64,000 nt of DNA. Origin: Lecanicillium sp. G3 (Eukaryota > Ascomycota > Sordariomycetes > Hypocreales > Cordycipitaceae). Positions 1 through 10,767 of this stretch are shown here, piece by piece. Under the pieces are notes generated by a model. It saw nothing but the letters and a program-made list of their open reading frames with translations, made no database searches and was not told the origin of the DNA. The stretch is taken from NCBI GenBank assembly GCA_037575805.1, contig JAZHPD010000081.1, positions 1 through 64,000 of the forward strand, in the 5' to 3' direction. Every line of letters begins with the position of its first letter. The stretch's first letter is position 1. The translations under genes were made by a program, and so were the position numbers.

Positions 1-77
1 TGTGTTTTTGTTCTTCTTATCCTTATAATAATTAAATATTTACCTTTTAATAAAAAAAAAAAAAACAAAAACAAAAA

Positions 78-132
<55 letters not shown>

Positions 133-541
133 AAAACACAACACGGGGTCAACTTGAAAAGCAAACACAAAACCCTTGTAATTCTGATCCGAACAATTTC
201 AATTGCCTGTCTAAAGGGCCCGTCTTACTCTCCCACATCTCCAGACTCTCTCCCACGCACCCACGGTAACAACATGCCCGCAACCACTCAACATCACATC
301 TATGCACCCAACTCCTCTTCGTGCCTTTGCTACACTTTTTGATATACTTCTCACCCACAGAGATAAAAGCATGAAATAAAAAAAATCAAATCAACCCGTC
401 ATGCCGAAATAATAAACGCCAAATGTCAAAATGCAACTTCCACCTCCTTCCTCTCCGTGTACCCAGAAAACATAAATACACATCCTTTCTTTCTTTCTTT
501 CTTTCTTTCTTTCATTTTTAAAGACTCGTGCATCTGCATTC
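1..541. other. Spacer downstream of ERV46 with poly(A) and CTTT repeats
   Basis: AT-rich sequence with no convincing gene. It holds an uninterrupted run of about 48 A at 83-130 and a (CTTT)n microsatellite at about 485-513, just past the ERV46 stop codon, so the latter probably lies in or near its 3' UTR. The short open frames here lack codon structure. Confidence 0.6.
83..130. repeat. Poly(A) tract of 48 nt
   Basis: Uninterrupted A run, preceded by a short A-rich stretch with C and T interruptions. It may be a simple expansion or the 3' tail of an inserted retrosequence. I see no target-site duplication that decides this. Confidence 0.8.
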
Positions 542-1993
542 TTACATGTTCTTGGAGCGAATCTTCTTCAGACGCGTCGTGCCCTCAAACAGACCGCGGT
601 CCACCGCCGCCGCGACGGTCAGCGTGCCGCCCACCACGGCGCAGAGGCCTGCGATGAAGCCCAGAAAGTTCTTGGCCCGTTCCTCGCGGTTAATGACCTT
701 CATCGGAGAAATGTCCTACACACACACACACATAATTAGCTCTCACATTCCCACCCCCTCTCTTCTGGTCCAGCTAGACCCTTGTTTGTCATCACTTACA
801 TATGAGAAAAAGACACCCGGGATACCGCCCCGTGAGTGAAGACGCTCTGCGTGACCCTCGGCCGCGTCGTCGCCGCCGCTCAGGCTCCTCTTGTGGCTCG
901 TCACCGAGTACTGGTGCGTCTCGACGCTGCCGTCCGAGCTGCCCAGCCCCGTCATCTGGCGTGCCTTCTTCTCCCACCCCAGCGGCAGGTACGACGTCGG
1001 CACAATCTTGACAAAGTACATGAAGTTGTAGTTGGGGTCGTCAATCTTTTGCTGCGTGCCGTCCAGCGGGTTGCCGTGGTGGTTGGTCCACGGCGTCGCG
1101 CCGCTGCTGCCGCCAATCTTCTTGGTCACCGACTCGGGCAGCTGCGGTCCGAAGCGCAGGTGGTGGATGACGTGCGTGAAGTCGTGCTTCTGCCCGCCCG
1201 TGTGCTCCCAGTAGTTCTTGAGGTCGTGGACGTGCATGTTGCCGTTGCTGAAGCTGCGGCCGGGCGCGAGGTGGAAGTTGCCCACGACCTTGTTCACCTG
1301 CAGCAGGCCGTCGATGCGGCAGCCCTCGTGGCGCTGCTCCTCGAGGCGCTCGGCGTAGTGCTCGCGCTCGCACTGCTCAAACTCGCGGCCGTCGCCGAAA
1401 GCCCACGACACCTGGGCGTAGGCCTCGCGGATCTCCTCGCACGTGTTGCAGCAGCCGGCCTTTTGCACGTTGTTCGGGGCAGGGGCGCCGCCGCAGTCGC
1501 CGCAGTAGCTGGGGTCCAGGTGCTCGGCCGAGTCGTCGTGCAGGTTGAGCGAGTTGATGTCGATGACACCGCCGCCCTCGGCCTCGGGCCGGAGGCGCAC
1601 CTTGTGCACGCCGTGGGCGACGCCGTGCTGCTGCTCGCCCGAGACGTCCATGACGTCGAGAGTCAGGAGCTCGCAGGGCATGCGGGGGAAGGTGATGTTG
1701 AGATGGATGTCCATTCGCTCACCTGTAGCACGGTACGTGTTAGTCTGATGCCTCCTGCGGCGTCCTTGCTGCCGTGTTCCGTCTGCCGCTCAAAACTCAC
1801 CTCGGCCCTTGTCCACCACCAGCTCCGGATGGATCACGATTCTTCTGTAGTCGGCCCATTCTCCCCAGACGAGAAAGGCGACGACCAGCAGGGAGACAAT
1901 GGTGACGACACCGCCGCTGGTTGTTCTGATACGTGCCTCGTCGACCGTCTTGGTAAAGGCGTCGAGCCTGGTGAATCTCGATTTGGCCGGCAT
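542..1993 (-). CDS. ERV46: ERV46/ERGIC3-like COPII vesicle protein
   Basis: Predicted partner of Erv41 in the complex that cycles between ER and Golgi and retrieves ER residents. Three exons (1993-1801, 1722-800, 715-542) join in frame to 429 aa, close to the usual family length. The protein starts MPAKSRFTRLDAF. It has a membrane segment at about residues 26-44, a long lumenal domain with the family cysteine cluster (C138, C141, C155, C156, C159, in CGDC and CCNTC), and a second membrane segment at about 388-410 before a basic tail. Both introns have GT-AG ends. The start is the only ATG ahead of the conserved N-terminus. A long frame on the opposite strand is a shadow. The recognition is from memory of the family. 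Confidence 0.93.
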
Positions 1994-2791
1994 CGTGGAT
2001 TGTGTGGCCCAGATTGGGGGCGTATCGATCTTGAAAGTTGCTTGTTTGACAATTCAAGGCGCACGGCAGACGCGGGAGGCCGCTAGTGAAATGCAACAGC
2101 CGGAGTAATGACCGCTAATGAATCAATTGATCAAACCCGCCGTAGCCACGGATAGTAGTGCGAGTGGGAAAAAAAAGTCGAAATGCGGGCTGATGCTCGA
2201 GACAAACAAGCCGCTCCAATTGAGGCCACAGTCGCAAGTAAAAGCCACGAGGCTGCTGATGGGCCACGGGTCCATAAGCTGGAGCTCCAGGCCAGGCCCC
2301 GGGGGCTAGCGCAGGATATTAGTGGGCAGGGGTACCCGGCCGCCGCTGTGGCACTGTGGTTGCAGCCAAGCAGCGCAGTTGCGCGTGGGTGGTGAGGAGG
2401 TGGGCTCGGTAAATCGCCGGCTCTCGTTGACTGCAGACAGAACTTTAGCTTGCAGCTTTTTGACGATGGCGCCAGGTACAGTGTAGCCAGTATTGTTCAC
2501 TGTCGTCACCGGTACCGATCCACCGCTGAATAGATACCCAGGGTCGCGCAAGCTGGTTTTTGTGTGGTTTGACTCGTTGCATTTCAGCGATTGGGCCGAT
2601 TCATCCCATCACAGCCGCTCGACGTCAATCGAGACGCTACAGCGACAAACGACGACGACGCGCCCTCGTCTCGCGCCAGCTGCACCAACCCAGCTTGGAC
2701 AGCTTCGAATTCTTTGCATCTCGGCTCTTGCATTAGCAACTTGCGCATTCCACATACGATTTGCAGAGCTATACCTTCCCATTCCACCAAA
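1994..2791. promoter_or_regulatory. Divergent intergenic region, ERV46 / CstF-64
   Basis: About 800 nt between two divergently transcribed housekeeping genes, so it should hold both promoters and 5' leaders. I see no conserved gene, tRNA or repeat in it. Short open frames on both strands lack codon structure. Confidence 0.5.
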
Positions 2792-3806
2792 ATGTCTACC
2801 CGCCCTCCCTCGCGCGTCGTCTTTGTCGGCAACATCCCATACGGTACGTCTTTGCGCTCAGCCTCGTGCCATCATCATCTTGCAGCCTTAGGCCCATGTG
2901 ACCAAAGACTAACGCCTCCCCCTCTGCGCAGGTCTCTCCGAGGAGCAAATCACCGACATCTTCAGCGACGCCGGCAAGGTCGAGCGCTTCCGCCTCGTCT
3001 ACGACTCCGAGACTGGCCGCCCCAAGGGCTTTGGCTTCGCCGAGTACCCCGACACAGACTCTGCCTCTTCGGCCGTCCGCAACCTCAACGACTACGAAAT
3101 CATGGGCCGCAAGCTCCGCGTCGACTTTTCCCACGAGCAAAAGGTTGCCGACGATGATTACACACCCGTACGTTATGCAAGCAAATCTTCTGCGGTTCTC
3201 ACCACTTTTGCTAACTACCCGTCCCAGAGCGCCGGCACAAACTTCTCCAACGGTGCATCCCACGCCGCCCAGCCCTCCTCCCTCCCGCCGCTGCCCCCCG
3301 GCAAGGACATCCCCCCGGGCGTGACTTGCACTGACGCCATCTCGCGCACGCTCAACACCCTGCCCCCGGCGCAGCTCCTCGACATCCTCACGCAGATGAA
3401 GTCGCTCGCCTCCTCCGACCCCCAGCGCGCCTCCGAGCTCCTCCAGCAGGCGCCCCAGCTCGGCTACGCCGTCTTCCAGGCCCTCCTGCTCATGGGCCTC
3501 GTCTCCCCCGAGGCCATCCAGTCCGTCGTCGAGCCCGGCGTGCCCGCCGCCGCCGCGGTGCCCCCGCCCGCCGCTGCCGCCTACAACCCGGCCGCGCCGC
3601 CTGCCGTCGCGAACAACACCCCTCCCGTGGCGGGCATGCCGTTTGCCGCCCCCCCCGCTGCGGCGGCTCCGGGCGGCCAGGACACGGACTCGCTGATGCG
3701 CGCGCTGATGGACCTCCCGCAGGCGCAGATCGACATGCTGCCCGAGGCGGAGAGGCAGCAGGTCATGGCGCTGCGGGCTGCATTTGGCGGCCAGGGCAGG
3801 CGCTGA
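2792..3806 (+). CDS. Cleavage stimulation factor 64-kDa subunit (CstF-64/Rna15-like)
   Basis: RNA-binding subunit of the pre-mRNA 3'-end cleavage and polyadenylation machinery in the nucleus. Exons 2792-2843, 2932-3167 and 3228-3806 give 288 aa. An N-terminal RRM (about residues 8-86) has RNP2 VFVGNI and RNP1 KGFGFAEY (49-56). A hinge region follows (about 125-200), then an Ala/Pro-rich linker, and a C-terminal helical domain ending in PEAERQQVMALRAAFGG, typical of CstF-64/Rna15. The first intron lies inside the RRM. The second (3168-3227) is exactly 60 nt and has no in-frame stop, so its retention would insert 20 aa after the RRM. GTACGT and CAG ends plus a CTAAC branch site argue that it is a real intron. 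Confidence 0.92.
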
Positions 3807-4639
3807 GCTGCCTTCTGAGACGAAATATTTGCTGGCATTTACGGTGTTTTTGGCGTTCATAAACTGGCACTTGGGCAAGAAACGATGAGATAGCATGGTA
3901 TGGCCCTTTTTGCTTTGGGAGGGAACAATGGCCAAGTTCCTGGATACATGAAAATGTAGATTAGTTTTCATAATACACACGACATCAATTTAGTCCATAT
4001 CCATGCTTGCAGTTACTAATCTCAATTCAATCAAAATCTTGCCACAATTCCAGAAATAGTGTAAACCTGTGACTGTATAGACGCCACGGCAGTATATATA
4101 TGCCTTGGCTCAATGTAATGACTATACGTATTAAATGGAAAGGTTGCCACGGATAGCCAGTCTTGAAAGCCAAGCAATCAAGCTACAAGTGCAATTATAT
4201 GGGTACTCTCTTATTAGCTGAAGCCAACCGTATCGACAACAAGTCCAAGGCAAACGATCCTTGACTACACTACTTACGATTCTTAGCTCCACGTAGAATT
4301 CCCGCGACTGCTCGCCGAATGATTCTTATTTACATTCCGTCCATCATCGTGTAACCGCTCTACCCCGTGAATAGAATCGCAGTCTGCCAGCCCGGATTTT
4401 GCAGTCGCCGTTAACGTCCCACTAAAAAGGCTGGCCATCGGCGCCGTGGACCAGCTCCGTTTCAATGGCCATCGCCGGCGCCGGCGATGAGATACGGAAG
4501 CCGCACGCCCGCCCCGTCGCAAAAGTTAGCAACTAGATATACACCCCTTCTTTCGACATGGAACATGGGACGCTTGGATAAGCTATGCTCTTAAATCATG
4601 TATTTTTTTTTCTCTCCAGAGATAACCGCCGAGAGTTGT
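3807..4639. other. Intergenic region without recognisable gene
   Basis: AT-richer sequence after the CstF-64 stop. It contains the 3' UTR of that gene and no open frame that resembles a protein family. The far end runs into the decayed argininosuccinate lyase. Confidence 0.5.
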
Positions 4640-5246
4640 CAGTCAGCCGGGGGCGGCTTGGCCAAAGGATCAGGCTTACATCTCAGACTCGGCACATATG
4701 GCGATAACGCTGAGGAATACAACGAGGCTGGCTATCGACTTCGCGGATTTGATCACAGAGTCACATGAGTATATCGTAGACAACTTACTCATTACGACTA
4801 CGACCCGTGTGTAACTTACCAGCGATATCCTTGCCGATGACCTCTCCGAGTCGACGTTGGTTTGCGGTGTGAATCTGGCCCAATGGCGTTAGCTGCGGGT
4901 AAATTTAGAGTTATACTCACTAGGCACTTATATCTTCGTCATTGTGCATGATGACAAATGTGCCCTGCTTCCATTCTTCCATCACCTCTAGTGCACCGCG
5001 CTCAATCGCCTTAAAACTCGTCTTCGGCAAGGTTGCCAACTTTACAGTTGGCTCTGGCGAAAGCAATCGATCCGAGGATATCTTCGTTGTAAACCGCATA
5101 CCGGATCTCCGGAGGCACTGTACTTGTGCATGAGAAGGTCAATTGCACCTCTTAGGGAGAAGCTTGTTTCCGCGAGTCACACGAACCTGTGAACCTGCCG
5201 CCCCAGAGCATGCCAGCTGCCGGGCGTCCGCTTTCTTCTCGGCCAT
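4640..5246 (-). pseudogene. Argininosuccinate lyase (ARG4-like) remnant
   Basis: Reading the minus strand gives, in family order, the N-terminal LWGGRFTG, the segment LGSIAFARANCKVGNLAEDE, EEWKQGTFVIMHNDEDI, and HTANQRRLGEVIGKDIAG followed by the KLHTGRSRNE signature. These are hallmarks of argininosuccinate lyase, the last enzyme of arginine biosynthesis. The copy is broken. LWGGRFTG is out of frame with the ATG at 5246. There is a frameshift ahead of LGSIAF, a one-base frameshift at GACGAGTTTT, a TAA directly after RSRNE where the family has Gln, and a TGA ten codons further on. Only the N-terminal third survives, decaying towards 4640. It cannot encode an enzyme. A functional copy presumably lies elsewhere. 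Confidence 0.85.
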
Positions 5247-5864
5247 GGCTTGGGATTGGCTTCTTTTTGCTGCGATAATCAACGTTTTTTTCGAGGACGA
5301 TGAAAGCCACGGCAAAGGTGAAAGCCGGGCAGGGTCATACACAACGTTTGTGCAGCCTAGATCCGGCGGCGGGCGTAATCCCGCGTAAATACTAGCAGGG
5401 GGCCAAACAGTCGGCCACTTCCTCTATGAGTCTTGCCTCTGAGCCACTGCACACCACTGTATCCGATAAGCGCGGCGATCGAACAGGGACTGCCATGACT
5501 GCATCAGCAACTAACTAGTTTAAGGTTACGACACTAGCAAGCATTGCTGCATGAGTAGCGCGAGTGAGCGCCCATCACCTATTAATACCAAACGAACAAA
5601 TTTCACTTTGGATCATGATATAGAAACGTGTCTGAAAATGTAAATTCTATGAGTCGCTAATATAACAATACTTTGTAGCTGTAATACATATTCAAGTCAA
5701 TTGGTCTGGAAGCAGAAAACACCAGCCTCCCACTCCTGTGTATCGTGTATGTTTTTTCGTTTGTTCCGTACGTACTCCTGTAAACCAAAAAAGAAGAAAA
5801 CACGCAGAATGCAATGGAAAGGATGCAAAAGGTATCAATCATCATCTGAACTCTTTACACGAGA
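5247..5864. other. Intergenic region, lyase remnant to CorA gene
   Basis: No gene recognised. It includes the 3' UTR of the CorA gene on the minus strand at its right side and AT-rich sequence on the left. Confidence 0.45.
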
Positions 5865-8494
5865 TTAGACGATCTTGTAAACGCGCTTGGCAATTAGGTA
5901 GCACACCAGGCCAAAGCAGAGCAGGCCGGCAGTGATGAGCATGAACCACTGCAGGTCGCCCTCGTACTCTTGGCCGGGGACCCATACGTTCATGCCCCAG
6001 AGGCCGGTGATGATGTTCATGGGAAGGACGATGGTACCGATGACGGAGAGGCGGCCGAGGACGTCGGCCGTCTGCTCCTGGCGCTCGTTCATGCGAATGT
6101 TGATTTGGGCGAGGTAGTTGCCATGAGCACGGGCGAGAATTCTAGAACTGTTAGTACTGTGTGCTGCAATTCTGGTAGATATTGACGGGACTTACTTTTC
6201 GTAGTGACTCAGATTGGACGTCATGGTTATGATATGGTCTTGGATATCGCCCAGGTACAAGCCGATTTCAGATTTGGGCGCCACCTCCCAGCGCTCATTA
6301 CAGCGCTTGGCGAAGCCCTTGATGACATCGGCCTTGTTACCCAGCAGTCTGTACAGACTCATTACGCGCTTTCGGCAGTCACCCACCTTCCGCAGCATAT
6401 CGCCGCTCGCATCGGTGATGGTGGCCGCGTCGTCTTGGCTCTTCTCCTGCGCCGACTCGTCCGGCGAGTGCAGGCGCAGGATGGCCTCGTCAATCTCGTC
6501 GACTTCGTCCTCGATGTTCTGGATCAGAGGCTGGAAGACGTCGGTGATGTCGTCGATGATGGCGTAGGAGATCCAGTCGGATGACAGGAGCAGGTAGTCG
6601 CTCAGCTGCCTAATTCTGCGTCGCACGTTGGCCGGGTGCGGCGTTATTGAGAAGTGGAAGCTCAGAACACCCTCGCGGAAGACGACGACGTACATGTTCA
6701 CGGGTTCAAGGAAGTTTTCGCTGTTGATGTCCTGGTCAAAGGTACGGTAGTTGACAAAGTAATAGTGGCGGAAGAGCTCGACCTTTTCGCGTGCCTCCTG
6801 CATCATGATATCCTCGGCGGTGAGCGGGTGGATGCCAAATGCCTTGGATATGACCTTCATCTCCTCTTCCGTCGGGCAGAGGATATTGAGCCACCAGACG
6901 GGTCTATCGCCATATCGAATTTCCTTTTCCTTGGGCGCGAGATCGACGGGCTCCGGGAGTGGCTTGAACATCATGCTGTCAGAGTTACGCAAGCCGCCAG
7001 CAGCGGACGGAGTCCGCGACGGCGCCCTTGAGTTTTCGCGCGTGTTAACGTCAATCAAAGGCTGTGGAATCTGCGACACGGGTGCCCCGGGTGTTGGCGA
7101 GAGCACACCCCGTCGTGGCTCGGATACGGATACGGACGGATTACGCGTAGAGCGGCGCGACTCGCCGTCGAAGCCACCGAGCGGGCCGGGTGCCCTAGAT
7201 GGGATGGACATGGTGTCGTCGCCCGACTCGGACTCATCGTCCGAGAGAACCCGACGGTCCGGTACGAAGAGCTCGCGGAAGGTGCTGCCAGGCTGGACGA
7301 GCTCGGAGATGGTGTGACTGTGGATGGTGCTCTGGAACTCTTCGTTAAAGTACGTAAAGCGGTAGGGTACCTCGTCTTCGGTCTGGAACCAGCCCTTGCG
7401 GACGGGTCGCAGGCGGCCGTTGATGAGCTGGGGCTCGGTGATGCGCTTGGCGCGGCGCTCCTCGCTGCGGTCCTCCTTTTCAAACTGGCGCCACTCTTCG
7501 AGGACGGAGAGGTCGGGCCATTGGCGCCGGCGCCGGCGCCTGTGCGTCTGCCCGTCACCGCGGGCAGTGCCGTCCTCGTCTCCCAGCTCAGACATGCCGG
7601 GCGCAGGGAAGCAGACGTCATCTTCCGCTTCGTGGTGCGGGCTGTGTTCATCGTGACGCTCGTTGCCTTGGCCGAAGAAGTTTTCCTCCTCGGTCATGCG
7701 CTTGGGGCTACCGGTTCTCATGGCCATCTCATCGCGCAGCATGACATCACCGAACGTCATGTCGTTGTGGTGGTCGAGGGTGCCAAAGGTCGGCGAGCCG
7801 GGTACTGACGGAGGGTGGTTGATGTTGTAGGAATCCTTTTTGGCACTCAAGGCGGCGGCGAGCTTGGTAGTGGACGAAACGTTCGAGGAACGGCGACTGC
7901 TTCTCCTGTTCGACTTACTGTCGGCACCACCATAGCTGGACGGGCCTGTGATACCGAGACGGTTGGACTCGGAGATCAGCGGCGCCGTCTCGTCCCAAGG
8001 CGTGGAAGGGCCAGATCGGTCGCCGCTGTGTACCGTCTGTACGGATCGCAGGCGACTTCTTGCGCTGGGAGGGTTCTCGAATCGATCTCCACCTACCGCG
8101 GAAGGCCGTCGCACGCGCATGGGTGTGTGTCCGCTGAAGGAAGAGTCAGATATGCAGCTTCAAATGTTGTATTGGGGGCTACCTACCGATGATCGAGCAG
8201 GGCCTCGCTGTCGATGCTCGCCTCGCTGAGGTTCCCTTGCTGATAGAAGCCACCAGCCGACGAGGCCCTGTCGGTTTCGTCGTGGCTGTCGTCATGGAGG
8301 ACGGCGAAGCTCTTACGCCGGGATCTCTTCTTCTTGCCACCGCGGTGACCCTTGCGCTTGCGGGGGGCACGGGCGGGCTTCGCAGTGGCCGAAGCATCGA
8401 CAGCGGCACTAGCGGGGGCGGACGTGGGCGCAGCAGGCGAAGATTTGGCGGGAGCGGTCCCGTCGCCGAGAGGTTTGAAGCGGTTGTTGGTCAT
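5865..8494 (-). CDS. CorA-type Mg2+ transporter of the Alr1/Mnr2 family
   Basis: Divalent-cation channel predicted to move Mg2+ across the plasma or vacuolar membrane. Exons 8494-8187, 8133-6196 and 6141-5865 join in frame to 840 aa, a usual length for fungal Alr/Mnr2 proteins. The N-terminal half is long, polar and basic (a GKKKRSRRKS stretch). The cytosolic CorA domain follows (WLNILCPTEEEMKVISKAFGIHPLTAEDIMM). Two C-terminal membrane segments (about 782-798 and 811-832) flank the diagnostic GMN motif at 798-800. The start at 8494 (MTNNRFKPLGDG) is preferred. An in-frame ATG further upstream at 8686 would add low-complexity sequence that is probably leader. Plasma-membrane or vacuolar placement cannot be decided from sequence. 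Confidence 0.92.
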
Positions 8495-9418
8495 GGCGAG
8501 AAGAGGGTGAGGGAGAGGAGCAGGAGAGGCGGAGGCGGTAGCTGTAGTGGTGGGCGAAGAGGTGTGTCGTTGTCGTAGTCGTTGTCGTAGTCGTAGTCGT
8601 AGTCGCCACGCCCCTGCTGTTGGTTTGTTTGCCGCGCGCTGGGAATTTCGTCTAGCGTACAGCCTCTGTCGACCTTTTGCTATCAAACGAAGTGCCCAGC
8701 TTCGACAGTCGCTTCGAGACTACATGCGGTGAGGAAGGTTGGAGGGTCGCAGGGGAGGGTCGAAGGGTCGAGGGGTGTTGAGGAGAAAATTTGGCGGGGA
8801 AAGAGAGAGAGCGCGGAAAGTTGGATGGGAATGAGGCATGCCAGGCTTTTTTTTTTTTTAGAGTTGGAGTCTTCCGATGGGGCTCGCCCAAGCGGTGCTG
8901 CTAGCTACTGCTACTGTTGGGGTAGTACCTTGACAAGGTATCTGCTGCCAAGGCAGTGTATATTTGCGTGGGTCTATAGATGATGTCAATGAAGTTGGAG
9001 ATTCTCAGTCATTTCCAATATATATTCAAATGTTTTTCATGACTATTTTCGTCTCATTTTCTTCATGCTTCTTCCCAAGCGCCTCATCGCCAGCATTGGC
9101 AGCTACTAAGACATCTCATACCAACCCCAATGCCCATGGGCAAATCCAAGGCATTTGACTGGTTACAATGGGAGACGGCCGAAGTTGATTGTGGCGGTGG
9201 GTCGACCAAAACTCTGCAGTGACCCGATACTTAATCTTGCACCTAAATTTGCCCGCCTGAAAATGTACCACCAGCCACAGACACCAGCTGCCATCGTTCA
9301 TCGTTACGCCATCGTCGCAGTGGCTGAGCAGCCTAGCTTTGGCCGGCACACTGTGGCTTGACCTCTCTCCTCATCATCGACCTGGCATCGACATTTTCTA
9401 GGTTCTCCTAGCTTCCTC
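8495..9418. promoter_or_regulatory. Upstream region of the CorA gene
   Basis: Leader and promoter region of the minus-strand CorA gene. It contains a GTAGTC/GTTGTC simple repeat at about 8570-8605, a purine-rich stretch at about 8730-8830, and AT-rich sequence from 8990. No other gene is visible before the APH remnant. Confidence 0.45.
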
Positions 9419-10545
9419 TTATTGCCGATCCCAGCACCCACGAATCTCCGATAGCGCTTCTCGACGCATCCTATTCCACCCTCGCAAACTTTGCAAGAGC
9501 TCTAACCGTCTAGGGTCAACTGTCGCGTGTCCAGTCCGCTCTCTTGCGCTCTCGGAGACGCACAACTTCACTCGAGTCAAAGCTGTGCCGTTTGTTGTTG
9601 TTGAGAAAAGCTTGAACAAATGCTTCAAACATCTAGAAAAATCTACAGTGACATAAGAGCGCCGAGTCCTTGCGTATCCGCCCATCCACTCGTCGTTGGA
9701 AAAGTCTTGGTGCCCGTCATATCCCTTCCAACTGCTGTATACGGCAGAAGCGTCTGATAGCAGGCTACTGCTGATGACTCTCTTCGGCCCCTCCTCGCCG
9801 GTAATCTTGGCCTCGGACTGCTTCACAATATTTACCTACTGTTTATGTTTTACTTCCAGTCCTTGGATCTGCTCAGCAGCGATTGGGTTCTTCCCCTTCT
9901 TGCCTGGTGCCCCCCTGTTCAGCCCGGTCAAGCCCGGAAACCGGGCCACCGCCTCGTCCGGCGCTGCCATGACCCCGTCCAAGTCAATCAGTCCGACAAT
10001 GTTGAAGTAGCCATTCACGAGCAGATTGCGCCCCGAAGTCACGGTTGGTGAGACGAAATGACGGCGGCAGAGTCCCGCCATACTCGGACAAGAGCGGTAT
10101 GAGGCTCTTGAAGAGAAGTGGTAGCGAAAACGACGCTGTCGACAAGGCTTCCGATGCGCAAGTCACCAGCTCCTGGTTCACAAGATCATTCCAGTAGTCA
10201 CTCGGAGACGTCCAAGGGCCTTTCCAGTTACAACATCGGGCCCAATGTAGAAACTCCCGTGCCTCAGGGTGCTGGTACAGGCTCCCGATTTCCTCAAGAT
10301 GAACTGGTAAAAAGTAACTTGAGGCTATACTCCTTAATCATCCCACTGTAAGCTCGGATATCTCGGTATCATCTTTAGCATAGATCACACCTGCGACCCT
10401 TACGGTATATGAGGTTACGTAAATGTGGAAGTCGTACAGCGCTGGGTTCCGCGAAATGGGTGCCGCTGTCACCACTCCCGTCGAGTTCAACGACGGCGTC
10501 TACTCTGTCTTTTGTAAATGAGCTGCCGTGAATATGAAAGGTAGC
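9419..10545 (-). pseudogene. APH-family phosphotransferase pseudogene
   Basis: On the minus strand, pieces in different frames follow the order of fungal APH-like proteins: an N-terminal segment at about 10540-10400, GSLYQHPEARE and GPWTSPSDYWNDLVNQ at about 10310-10170, the catalytic-loop region near 10050, NLLVNGYFNIVGLIDLDGV at about 10030-9970, and a C-terminal stretch ending in a stop at 9419. Frame changes occur near 10250 and within the catalytic loop near 10030, where two bases are missing after DFGA. The expected HGD of the loop reads NRD. The copy is therefore non-functional. It lies head to head with an intact APH-like gene but is from a different subgroup, so it is not a simple recent duplicate. 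Confidence 0.75.
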
Positions 10546-10767
10546 ATTTAACTATAAATGAAACCTTACCAATTAGATCCTGTGTGCTACACATACGCCC
10601 TACTGTTAATCACTTACGTCCTGTCGTATGGATGCCGTGTTTGCCTGCCTGCAGGTTACACAGAGAGAGAGACGGATAAATACATTAGCTGGGCCGCACT
10701 GTTTTCACTTCCCACTTATCAACTTAAACACGGGATACTCTCATATATCTTCAAATTTCGCTTCGAA

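Noticed and set aside
836..2086. 416-codon plus-strand frame over ERV46
   Set aside because: It lies antisense to a well-supported three-exon gene. Its Val/Ala/Arg-rich composition is the shadow of GC-rich codons.
2796..3980. 394-codon minus-strand frame over CstF-64
   Set aside because: Antisense shadow of the RRM gene, with Gly/Arg/Val-rich composition and no family resemblance.
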